A DNA stretch of 64,000 nucleotides from Streptococcus sanguinis SK355 (GTDB lineage Bacteria; Bacillota; Bacilli; Lactobacillales; Streptococcaceae), in assembly GCF_000212855.1 (NCBI RefSeq), contig NZ_GL890993.1, positions 1,042,705 through 1,106,704 on the forward strand, written 5' to 3'. How positions within the stretch are numbered: position 1 is the stretch's first letter; each line of letters starts with the position of its first letter. The notes beneath the pieces are model-generated. The model was not told the origin of the DNA. It saw only the letters and a program-made list of their open reading frames with translations, and made no database searches. A program made the translations under genes and the position numbers. Shown here piece after piece: positions 26,212-33,204 of this stretch.

Positions 26212-27070
26212 GACAATCGTTTCCTGTCCAGGTTCCTGCGGTGAATTATTTCAAGGTTTAGTAGGAGAGCAGGAAGTCCTGCTCTCCTATGGGATTGAGA
26301 AGCGAAGTCAAGTTAGATTGGACGGGGCTTCGTCTCTCGCAAGTCAACCCCAAGGTGAAAAGGTAAGGCGAGCTTTGGAGCTCCTGCCTGAGTCCAATGT
26401 TTTCTCTTTTGTTCATAAGTCAGACCTGCCTATCAGCAAGGGCTATTCTAGCAGCACAGCTGATATGATTAGCTGCCTGCAGGCAGTTAATCTGGGACAA
26501 AAGCAGCCTCTAACAGCAGCAGATTTGACGCGTCTCTGTGCCAAGATTGAGCCTACTGACTCTGTGGCTTTTGCGGACTGGACGGTCATTGAGCCCCTAA
26601 CTGGTCAAGTGGTCTGGCAGACAGACTGGCGACCGGAGCTCTATGTCTATATCTTGGAGCCTGTGGAGATGGTGACTACTCTTGACTTGGTTCGGATGAA
26701 GGACAGTCCTAGCTATCCAGCTGAGGAGTCTAAGTGTTTGCTTCCTCTCTTTCAGGAGGCTTGTCAGGAGAAGAGTTTGGAAAAACTTGGTCATTTAGCG
26801 AGCTATAGTGCTTTGTTGAACAACCAACGGCTACCCAAACCCTATCTGAAAGAATTACTGAATTTGGTAAAAGAACACCAGTGTTTAGGCCTCAATGTTG
26901 CCCATAGTGGTACATTGGTTGGTCTGTTGCTGAGCAGGGAGCAGCTAGAAGTCTTGCCTAAGCTAGAGGCTGAACTAGCTCGCTCAGCCAGTGGGGCTTA
27001 TTATCAGACTCGGACCTTGAGCAGGATTATTTTTGAAGGGGTGCAGCCGGTCAGGGAGGAGATAGACTAG
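26204..27070 (+). CDS. pduX: L-threonine kinase (GHMP family)
   Basis: Phosphorylates L-threonine to feed CobD for the aminopropanol side chain of cobalamin. 288 aa. The N-terminal VSCPGSCGELFQG (about residues 7-19) and the GHMP ATP loop PISKGYSSSTADM (about 76-88) are the PduX pattern; AHSGTLVGLLL (about 232) is the third GHMP motif. It overlaps cobD by 8 nt and is separated from cobT by one base. The adjacent cobD makes the PduX call firm. Confidence 0.92.
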   Translation: MTKTIVSCPGSCGELFQGLVGEQEVLLSYGIEKRSQVRLDGASSLASQPQGEKVRRALELLPESNVFSFVHKSDLPISKGYSSSTADMISCLQAVNLGQKQPLTAADLTRLCAKIEPTDSVAFADWTVIEPLTGQVVWQTDWRPELYVYILEPVEMVTTLDLVRMKDSPSYPAEESKCLLPLFQEACQEKSLEKLGHLASYSALLNNQRLPKPYLKELLNLVKEHQCLGLNVAHSGTLVGLLLSREQLEVLPKLEAELARSASGAYYQTRTLSRIIFEGVQPVREEID

Positions 27071-27071
27071 T

Positions 27072-28139
27072 TTGAAAGACTTAGAAAAAATTATTGAGCA
27101 GATTCTTCCGATAGATAAAGACAAGCTTCAAGAAGGCCAGCGCTATTGTGATCAATTAGGTAAACCCCCGGGCTCCTTGGGAAAGCTCGAGACTATCTAT
27201 GCGCGCTTGCATGCCATGTTTTCTGGACCTATTGACCTAGAGAAGAAGATTGTCCTCGTCTATGTAGCCGATAATGGCATTGTGGCTGAAGGCGTTTCTG
27301 CCAACCCTCAAGAAACGACCTATACTGTTGCTTGTAATATTCTAGCAGGGAAATCAGGCTTGTGTGCTATTTCCAAACATGCAGGTTCAGACATCTGCCT
27401 GGTAGACATTGGCTGCAAGAAGGATATCTTTGAGGAGAGTGAGGACAAGGTCTGTCATGGGACGCGTAATATGCTCAAGGAGCCGGCCATGACTCGTGAG
27501 CAGGCTATAGCGGCAATTCTAGTCGGCTACAAGAAGACAGAGGTCTTGATTAAAGATGGATATCGTCTCTTTGGAACAGGAGAAATGGGGATTGGCAACA
27601 CCACCACCTCGGCTGCTGTCATTGCTGCAGTTCTCGGTCTCAAAGCAGAGGACGTCACAGGCTATGGAGCTGGTCTGACTCAGAATATGAAGGCTCATAA
27701 AACTGCCGTTATCCAGCGGTGTTTGGATCGTCATGCTCCTTATGGAGATATTCTGGATCTGACCGCTAAGCTTGGTGGGCTAGATATGCTGGCGATGGCA
27801 GGCACTCATCTCGCCTGTGCCCGCTATCAGCTGCCATGTGTAGTGGACGGTCTTATCTCTCTAACGGGGCTTCTGCTTGCCCATCAGCTGACTCCTCATG
27901 TCTTGGACTATGCCTTTGCTTCCCATGCTTCGACGGAGCCTGCTTACAGACTGGTCAGTGACTTTCTAGGACTGGAGCCCATGCTTTTGCTGGACATGCG
28001 ACTGGGTGAAGGCTCAGGCTGTCCTTTGGCTTTCTTTCTGTTGGAAAATGCTGTTTATACCATGGAGCACATGCCGACCTTTGCTGAAGGCAGCTTGAAA
28101 GAAGAAGATTATGTTGATATTCGCAAAAATGTGACTTAA
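27072..28139 (+). CDS. cobT: Nicotinate-nucleotide:dimethylbenzimidazole phosphoribosyltransferase
   Basis: Activates the lower-ligand base as alpha-ribazole phosphate. 355 aa. The start is TTG 27072, with GGAGGA at 27055-27060. Hallmarks are GKPPGSLGKLE (about residues 30-40), VYVADNGIVAEGVSANPQE (about 62-80), GTGEMGIGNTTTSAA (about 167-181) and the C-terminal DMRLGEGSGCPLAF. The DNGI.EGVS loop and GEGSG motif are those of active CobT. No base-synthesis genes are seen nearby, so the lower ligand may be scavenged. Confidence 0.95.
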   Translation: MKDLEKIIEQILPIDKDKLQEGQRYCDQLGKPPGSLGKLETIYARLHAMFSGPIDLEKKIVLVYVADNGIVAEGVSANPQETTYTVACNILAGKSGLCAISKHAGSDICLVDIGCKKDIFEESEDKVCHGTRNMLKEPAMTREQAIAAILVGYKKTEVLIKDGYRLFGTGEMGIGNTTTSAAVIAAVLGLKAEDVTGYGAGLTQNMKAHKTAVIQRCLDRHAPYGDILDLTAKLGGLDMLAMAGTHLACARYQLPCVVDGLISLTGLLLAHQLTPHVLDYAFASHASTEPAYRLVSDFLGLEPMLLLDMRLGEGSGCPLAFFLLENAVYTMEHMPTFAEGSLKEEDYVDIRKNVT

Positions 28140-28151
28140 AGGAGGAAAAAT

Positions 28152-28751
28152 ATGCAACTCTATACAAAAACAGGTGACAAGGGCTTGACCAAGCTAGTTG
28201 GCGGCCAAAGTGTCGCCAAGGATGCAGAACGAGTGAATGCTTACGGAACCATTGATGAGCTGAACTCTTGGATTGGTTATACCATTACCAAGTTGGACAA
28301 GGGTGATAAGCTGAGAGATGAGCTACTCCAGCTGCAGCATTATCTCTTTGACTGTGGTTCAGACCTCTCTACTCCTCAGGGAGTTTACCCTTATAAGGTC
28401 GATCAGCAGCTGATTGACTGGATTGAGGAGAGGATTGATACCTACGCAGAAATTCCACCAGCTTTGGAAAGGTTTATCCTGCCGGGTGGTGACGAGATTG
28501 CTTCCATGATTCATGTAGCTCGGACCATTGCAAGACGGGCAGAGCGTCACATCGTAGGAACGATGTGGACTACAGAAATTAACAATAATGTCCTGATTTT
28601 TGTCAACCGTCTGTCAGATTACTTCTTTGCCTTGGCTCGAGTAATCAACTTTACCAAACATCAAGAAGACGTGGCCTATGAAAGAGGTGCCAAGGTCTTC
28701 CACAATATCACCAAGGCGGATGTTGAGCGTTGGGCAAGCAAGCGCCAGTGA
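28152..28751 (+). CDS. PduO-type ATP:cob(I)alamin adenosyltransferase (copy 2)
   Basis: 199 aa enzyme with the canonical nucleotide loop LYTKTGDKGLTKLVGGQSV at the N-terminus, HYLFDCGSDLSTPQG (about residues 62-76) and NRLSDYFFALARVIN (about 152-166). It makes adenosylcobalamin needed by ethanolamine ammonia-lyase and propanediol dehydratase. It is only moderately similar to copy 1 at the window start, whose loop has TKYGDKG, so these look like diverged paralogues rather than a recent duplication. SD AAAGGAGG precedes ATG 28152. It ends the cobD-pduX-cobT unit at a long bidirectional hairpin. Confidence 0.92.
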   Translation: MQLYTKTGDKGLTKLVGGQSVAKDAERVNAYGTIDELNSWIGYTITKLDKGDKLRDELLQLQHYLFDCGSDLSTPQGVYPYKVDQQLIDWIEERIDTYAEIPPALERFILPGGDEIASMIHVARTIARRAERHIVGTMWTTEINNNVLIFVNRLSDYFFALARVINFTKHQEDVAYERGAKVFHNITKADVERWASKRQ

Positions 28752-28767
28752 TAAAAAGAAACAGAAA

Positions 28768-28824
28768 AAGTTCTGTCTTTCCAAATTGACTTTTACCAAG
28801 TCTTGGAAGGACAGAACTTATTTT
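28768..28824. terminator. Long hairpin after the second PduO gene (bidirectional terminator)
   Basis: A 17-bp stem pairs 28768-28784 (AAGTTCTGTCTTTCCAA) with 28803-28819 (TTGGAAGGACAGAACTT), one G-U. Plus-strand tail is ATTTTGAT; on the minus strand the stem is followed by TTTTTCTG. It can end the cob unit and back up the terminator of the minus-strand small RNA. Confidence 0.75.
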
Positions 28825-28832
28825 GATATTCT

Positions 28833-29167
28833 AAAAAAGAAAGCCGCCTATACATCATTGTATCTTCATGCTAAGCTTCGTTGATTAGCACTAGCTTTCC
28901 AATTATTGACTCTGCTCCTTTGCAGAAAGACAAGTGAAACCTCATCTTTAGAAAATTAACGTACTTAAACGTAGAGTCAATAATGGAAACTAAGCTAAAA
29001 TGTTTGTTCCAAACTGACATCACTACCTTACATCGAGGCATGAAATCTACTAAAATTTAAGAATAAAGACCTGACTTAAAGCTGAAAAGCTTATCACAGT
29101 GGCGGGACCGCGCTGGATTTGCACCAGACTTCCATACCCTTAAAAGTACTAAAATCAATTTCCTAGT
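28833..29167 (-). ncRNA. Cobalamin-riboswitch small RNA with paired ANTAR hairpins (EutX/Rli55-like)
   Basis: Read on the minus strand, 29141-29094 contains the cobalamin aptamer core: GGAAGTCTGGTGCAAATCC, then GCGCGGTCCCGCCACTG with the B12-box GCCACTG, followed downstream by AAGTCAGG. Further downstream are two hexaloop hairpins of the ANTAR-target type (loop A at 1, G at 4): TCTGC-AAAGGA-GCAGA (28926-28911) and ATAC-AATGAT-GTAT (28863-28850). GAAAGC (28899-28894) pairs with GCTTTC (28844-28839) before T6 (28838-28833), a terminator that encloses the second hairpin. A 12-bp repeat, ATTATTGACTCT/AGAGTCAATAAT, brackets the region before the first hairpin. No protein is encoded. The EutX model from Enterococcus: without B12 the RNA captures EutV; with B12 the riboswitch stops transcription early and frees it. 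The 47 nt spacing between hairpins is longer than in the mRNA leaders. Confidence 0.85.
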
Positions 29168-29173
29168 AACTAG

Positions 29174-29202
29174 ATTGTAACACCTTTCACAGGGAATTAC
29201 AA
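29174..29202 (-). promoter_or_regulatory. Promoter of the riboswitch small RNA
   Basis: On the minus strand, TTGTAA (29202-29197), 17 nt, TACAAT (29179-29174); predicted start near 29167. It places the whole aptamer downstream and faces away from eutG, so the two promoters are divergent about 125-170 bp apart. Confidence 0.75.
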
Positions 29203-29303
29203 GGAAAATGAACTAAATTTTAATAAAAATTTAATCCTTCAAATAAGCTTGGCTTTGCAAGGAGAAGCGGCACTAAAAATTTCTTATATTAACGACTTTT
29301 TCA

Positions 29304-29332
29304 TTGCCATGAAAGCGCTTTTGTGTTATAAT
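29304..29332 (+). promoter_or_regulatory. eutG promoter with embedded cre-like site
   Basis: TTGCCA (29304-29309), 17 nt, TATAAT (29327-29332) with TGT in front (extended -10). A cre-like TGAAAGCGCTTTTG occupies 29310-29323, exactly between the boxes, so CcpA binding would block RNA polymerase. Predicted start near 29339, immediately before the first ANTAR hairpin. Confidence 0.8.
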
Positions 29333-29339
29333 TCAATAT

Positions 29340-29440
29340 AGTACAAAGGGGTACTGAAGATAAATAAGCAATGAAGCTATATGAAAATGCTGTGACGTGT
29401 GTAGGGGAGCAGTCTTATTTTCATATAGTTTCTTTTTGTT
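29340..29440 (+). promoter_or_regulatory. ANTAR-controlled attenuator in the eutG leader
   Basis: Hairpin P1 is AGTAC-AAAGGG-GTACT (29340-29355). Hairpin P2 is AGC-AATGAA-GCT (29367-29378), extendable past one bulge. Both have a six-base loop with A at position 1 and G at position 4, the known EutV recognition pattern. P2 shares bases with the 5' arm of a 16-bp terminator stem, 29373-29388 with 29417-29432, followed by TTTTTGTT. EutV binding to P1/P2 should prevent the terminator and allow eutG transcription. Confidence 0.85.
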
Positions 29441-29470
29441 TAAAAACAGATACAACAGAAAGGAGAAAAG

Positions 29471-30613
29471 ATGTATAAGATTTCCTATAAGACTGAATTG
29501 CATGTGGGCAAGGGCGCTCTGCAGCAATTAAGCCATTATAAAAACGAGCATATTTTAGTCGTTGCCGATCCTTTTTTGAAGACATCTGGCACGCTGGATG
29601 CTATTTTAGCCAACTTTGATGACAGCAATGATATTGTTGTTTTCACAGATATTGTGCCTGATCCGCCAATCGAAACTGTTGTGGCTGGTATCAAGAGTGC
29701 AGGAGACAAGCCAATCAGCATTGTGCTTTCTATTGGCGGAGGCTCTGCCATTGATGCTTCCAAGGCTATGTATTATTTTGCCAAGAAGCAGGGTGCCTTC
29801 TCAGAAGCCATTCTCATTGCCATTCCGACGACCAGCGGAACTGGATCTGAAGTGACCGACTTTTCTGTTATCACAGATGCAGACAAAGGCACCAAGTATC
29901 CTTTGGTGACCAGTGAAATTCTGCCAGATGTTGCTATCTTGGATGCGGATTTAGTTCTATCTCTTCCTAGCAACATCACAGCAGATACAGGAATGGATGT
30001 GCTGACACATGCTATTGAAGCCTATGTATCCACTGAGGCGACCGACTTCTCCGATGCCTTGGCTGAAAAGGCAATTAAGCTAGTCTTTGAATATCTGCCT
30101 AAAGCCTACAAAAATGGTCAGGATGTAGAAGCGCGTGAAAAAATGCACGCAGCATCCACTCTGGCAGGGATGGCCTTCAATACGGCTTACTTGGGTATCA
30201 ACCACAGTCTGGCTCATGCGGCAGGTGCCAAGTTCCATGTTCCTCATGGTCGTTTAAACAGTATTTTAATGCCCCATGTCATTCAGTATAATGCTGGTAT
30301 CGATCTCAATAATAGGGGCCGGCAGGCAGCGGACAAGACTGTAGCCAGCCGCTATCAGGATATTGCTAAACTACTGGGATGCAGTGCTTCAAGCCCTGTG
30401 TCAGGAGTAAGACAGCTGGTTGAAGCTATCAAGAGGCTGCAGAGAAAGCTGGAGATGCCAACTTCTCTGAGAGAATATGGTGTGAAGGCAGATGTCTTTG
30501 CCCAGTACAAGGTAGAAATTTCAGAAGCTGCCCTGCATGATGGCTGTACTCCGACTAACCCTCGTGTCCCTACGGCAGAAGAACTGCTTAAAGTATTAGA
30601 GAAAGCGTTTTAA
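29471..30613 (+). CDS. eutG: Iron-type alcohol dehydrogenase of ethanolamine/propanediol use
   Basis: 380 aa group III (iron) alcohol dehydrogenase that reduces acetaldehyde or propionaldehyde and recycles NADH inside the microcompartment. SD AAAGGAGAAAAG precedes ATG 29471. Motifs: SIGGGSAIDASKAM (NAD loop, about residues 87-100), [16 protein letters not shown] (about 120-135), and metal ligands in DTGMDVLTHAIEAYVS (about 176-191) and NHSLAHAAGAKFHVPHGRLN (about 243-262). It is the first gene of the eut operon and is controlled by the ANTAR attenuator. As there is no other such gene in the pdu operon it probably also serves as PduQ. Confidence 0.88.
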   Translation: MYKISYKTELHVGKGALQQLSHYKNEHILVVADPFLKTSGTLDAILANFDDSNDIVVFTDIVPDPPIETVVAGIKSAGDKPISIVLSIGGGSAIDASKAMYYFAKKQGAFSEAILIAIPTTSGTGSEVTDFSVITDADKGTKYPLVTSEILPDVAILDADLVLSLPSNITADTGMDVLTHAIEAYVSTEATDFSDALAEKAIKLVFEYLPKAYKNGQDVEAREKMHAASTLAGMAFNTAYLGINHSLAHAAGAKFHVPHGRLNSILMPHVIQYNAGIDLNNRGRQAADKTVASRYQDIAKLLGCSASSPVSGVRQLVEAIKRLQRKLEMPTSLREYGVKADVFAQYKVEISEAALHDGCTPTNPRVPTAEELLKVLEKAF

Positions 30614-30622
30614 TCCTCTGAA

Positions 30623-30651
30623 TTGCTGTTATGCCAAAATTATTGTATAAT
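30623..30651 (+). promoter_or_regulatory. Promoter for eutS-eutV-eutW
   Basis: TTGCTG (30623-30628), 17 nt, TATAAT (30646-30651), 59 nt before the eutS start. I see no ANTAR hairpin pair or terminator here, so the regulator genes may be expressed basally and independently of the eutG attenuator. Confidence 0.7.
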
Positions 30652-30709
30652 GATTAAGAGCATGCAGTACACTTCTGAACGTTTAAAATCATGAAGAAGG
30701 TTTACTAAA

Positions 30710-31054
30710 TTGGAAGAAAAACAAAGAATGATACAGGAATACGTTCCTGGGAAACAAGTGACCTTGGCGCACCTTATCGCCAATCCTGATGAAGTCATTT
30801 TTGAAAAATTAGGGTTGCAGGCAGAAATCAAGGATGCGATTGGAATCTTGACGATCACTCCGAGTGAAGCGGCTATCATTGCAGTTGATATTGCGACCAA
30901 GGCTGCGGATGTTCAAGTTGGTTTTGTGGATCGTTTCAGCGGCTCTGTCGTGATGACAGGTGATGTTTCTTCTGTTGAGGCAGCTCTCATTGCCGTTTTA
31001 CAAGGTCTGGAAGAGATTTTGGGCTTCTCCAGCACTGTCGTAACACGGACATAA
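30710..31054 (+). CDS. eutS: Microcompartment shell protein EutS
   Basis: 114 aa circularly permuted BMC-domain protein that forms hexameric shell tiles. It starts at TTG 30710 after GAAGAAGG (30693-30700). [19 protein letters not shown] near the N-terminus is nearly the E. coli EutS sequence as I recall it, and [20 protein letters not shown] (about residues 62-81) carries the shell signature. PduU is the paralogue, but operon position favours EutS. It is the only member of this fold in the window. Confidence 0.93.
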   Translation: MEEKQRMIQEYVPGKQVTLAHLIANPDEVIFEKLGLQAEIKDAIGILTITPSEAAIIAVDIATKAADVQVGFVDRFSGSVVMTGDVSSVEAALIAVLQGLEEILGFSSTVVTRT

Positions 31055-31078
31055 AAAATCAAACTGTCGAGGGGAAGT

Positions 31079-31654
31079 ATGAAGGGCAGAATACTAATTG
31101 TTGATGATGATCCAATTGTAAGATTAGATATCCGAAATATATTAGAAGCAGCTGATTATGAAGTGGTGGCTGAGGCATCCGATGGCTTTGAGGCTATTGA
31201 TTTGTGTCAGAAATATCGTTGTGACTTGGTCATAATGGACATCAAGCTTCCGCTTTTGGATGGCCTGACAGCGGGTAAGAAAATACTCGAAGATGCTTTA
31301 GCTTACAGTGTGATTCTACTGTCAGCCTACAGTGATGAACACTATGTTCAAAAAGCTAAAACCAATGGGATTAGTGCTTACTTGGTTAAACCTTTGGATG
31401 CCAAGTCCTTGATTCCAATGGTAGAGGTCTGCATTGAGAAAGGCCGCCAGCTTCAGCAGATGTCCAATGAAATGGTCAAGCTGTCGAAAAAGATAGACGA
31501 TCGGATTGTGATTGAAAAGGCCAAAGGCTTACTGATGGCTCGTGATCATTTGTCAGAGCCAGAGGCTTTCAAGCGCATTCGGACAATTAGTATGCAAAAG
31601 AGAGTGCCGATGATTGAGATTGCTAAATTGCTGGTGCTCCAAGATGATGTGTAA
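31079..31654 (+). CDS. eutV: Response regulator with ANTAR RNA-binding domain
   Basis: 191 aa. Receiver domain with acidic pocket DDD (residues 9-11), phospho-acceptor Asp54 in VIMDIKLPLLDG, and conserved Lys in YLVKPLD (about 105). A linker coiled coil follows, then a C-terminal ANTAR domain (about residues 130-190; VIEKAKGLLMARDHLSEPEAF). When phosphorylated by EutW it binds paired hexaloop hairpins and prevents transcription termination. Target hairpins are visible at 29340, 33101 and in the minus-strand small RNA. Its stop overlaps the eutW start by one base. Confidence 0.95.
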   Translation: MKGRILIVDDDPIVRLDIRNILEAADYEVVAEASDGFEAIDLCQKYRCDLVIMDIKLPLLDGLTAGKKILEDALAYSVILLSAYSDEHYVQKAKTNGISAYLVKPLDAKSLIPMVEVCIEKGRQLQQMSNEMVKLSKKIDDRIVIEKAKGLLMARDHLSEPEAFKRIRTISMQKRVPMIEIAKLLVLQDDV

Positions 31655-33090
31655 TGATGTATAAAGATAAGATAAAGCAGCTTTGTCAGGAACAGACAAA
31701 TTTGGATGCGGCTGATATCGAGCATCTTGTCCAACAGGCTGACGAATTATTGAAAAACTCAGCTTATGCCAATGAAGATGTCTTCATTGACGTAAAGAAT
31801 ATCTTTTCGGAACATGCCATTGTCATCTTTCACAAAAAACCGGAAAGCAAGCTCAGCTTGTACGAAAACTCGGTTGTAGGTGCTATGGCCTACCTGGAAA
31901 ATGAGCCAGGTGTTATCCGCACCTTGGAGACGGGCGCTCCCTCGATTGGGCTTTCGGCCAGATCGCAGGAGGGCTTAGCCATCCATCAGACAGTCTTTCC
32001 GATAGTGAGAGAAGAGCGCGTCATTGGAACGCTGATTATCGAAAGAAATGCTCCCCAGACTTTACCGGACCACTTTTCTTTAGATAAAGAGAACGACGGT
32101 TTTGAATTACGGAGCAGTCCTGAGATTTCAGCCCAAGAGCAGTTTGTTTTATTTGATTATATAGATGAAGCTTGTCTGGTCTTTGACCGGCAGGGCTATC
32201 TCAAGTACTTCAATCAGGCAGCCGCTGACTCTTATCGTCATAAGCTAGGCTATATGGACTCGATTGAGGGAATGCACTATAGCAATCTGGTCTTAGACAG
32301 TCTGCCTTTTGAAGAAATACAGCAACTGGGACCGCAAGCCCCTCAAGAAAAACCTCACCAAGTTGAGGTACATTATGGCACTTATTGCTTTTTGGTCAAG
32401 CGCTACCTGCTGGCTGAGAGTGAAAATGTGGTCATGATTTGTAAGGATATTACAGACATCAAGGAAAAGGAAGCGCAGCTCTTAACCCATACAACTACCA
32501 TTCGTGAAATGAATCATCGGGTAAAGAATCACTTGCAAACCGTTGTTTCCTTGCTGCGACTACAAGCTCAGCAAAGTCCAGGAGCAGACACCAAAAAAGC
32601 TCTTAATGACAGTATGAATCGTGTGCTCTCCATAGCAGCGACTCACGAACTCTTGTCTTCTCAGCAGGATGACAGCATTCAGATTGAGCATCTGCTGAAG
32701 GAAGTTATCGAAAATGTCCAGCACTGTTTTTCTGGGCATAGGGAAATAGCCCTGACCTACAGCTTGGAACCGGAACTCTGTCTTGACAGCAGCCGGGCTA
32801 CTTCACTGGCGCTAATCGTCAATGAATTACTGCAGAACAGCTATGAACATGCTTTTAAGGACAAAAAATATCCAGAAAAGCCGCAAATCCATTTGCAGGT
32901 TGGACTTAAAAATGATATAATAACTTTAAAAGCACTGGATAATGGTAGCGGTTACAATCAAGAGCATTCCTTTGAGAATCATCTGGGTCTACTCTTGGTG
33001 GAGCGCTTTGTCCAAGGAAAATTGTTTGGAACCTTGTCTATCCACTCAGACCATGAGGGAACGACAACGACCATTCGTTTTAAAAAATAA
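31654..33090 (+). CDS. eutW: Ethanolamine-sensing histidine kinase
   Basis: 478 aa soluble kinase with no membrane span. It has an N-terminal sensor region of the GAF-like PdtaS/EutW type (about residues 1-140), a PAS-like domain (about 160-270), and a HisKA_2 dimerisation helix with phospho-acceptor His288 in REMNHRVKNHLQTVVSLLRLQ. The HATPase domain has N-box NELLQNSYEHAF and ALDNGSGYNQEHSF. In Enterococcus EutW senses ethanolamine and phosphorylates EutV. ATG 31654 or 31657 could be the start; both lie on the eutV stop. Confidence 0.94.
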   Translation: MMYKDKIKQLCQEQTNLDAADIEHLVQQADELLKNSAYANEDVFIDVKNIFSEHAIVIFHKKPESKLSLYENSVVGAMAYLENEPGVIRTLETGAPSIGLSARSQEGLAIHQTVFPIVREERVIGTLIIERNAPQTLPDHFSLDKENDGFELRSSPEISAQEQFVLFDYIDEACLVFDRQGYLKYFNQAAADSYRHKLGYMDSIEGMHYSNLVLDSLPFEEIQQLGPQAPQEKPHQVEVHYGTYCFLVKRYLLAESENVVMICKDITDIKEKEAQLLTHTTTIREMNHRVKNHLQTVVSLLRLQAQQSPGADTKKALNDSMNRVLSIAATHELLSSQQDDSIQIEHLLKEVIENVQHCFSGHREIALTYSLEPELCLDSSRATSLALIVNELLQNSYEHAFKDKKYPEKPQIHLQVGLKNDIITLKALDNGSGYNQEHSFENHLGLLLVERFVQGKLFGTLSIHSDHEGTTTTIRFKK

Positions 33091-33100
33091 ATACTACCAA

Positions 33101-33191
33101 GACTAACAATGATGTCAGTCGAAAAAAGCAATGACGCTTGAAGAATGTAAATGAACTCTGTTTGTTTGCATTGCTTTGAGCGTCTTTTTTT
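33101..33191 (+). promoter_or_regulatory. ANTAR-controlled attenuator in the eutA leader
   Basis: P1 is GACTAAC-AATGAT-GTCAGTC (33101-33120, one A-C mismatch). P2 is AAGC-AATGAC-GCTT (33126-33139). Both loops have A1 and G4. The terminator GACGCT (33133-33138) with AGCGTC (33179-33184) plus T7 takes over the loop end and 3' arm of P2, and a second stem AAAGCAATG/CATTGCTTT is an alternative fold. Only 5 nt separate P1 and P2. Confidence 0.88.
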
Positions 33192-33204
33192 GGAGGTTTT
33201 TAGT

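Noticed and set aside
30652-30709. ANTAR hairpins in the eutS leader
   Set aside because: No six-base loop with A1/G4 closed by a stem and no terminator could be found.
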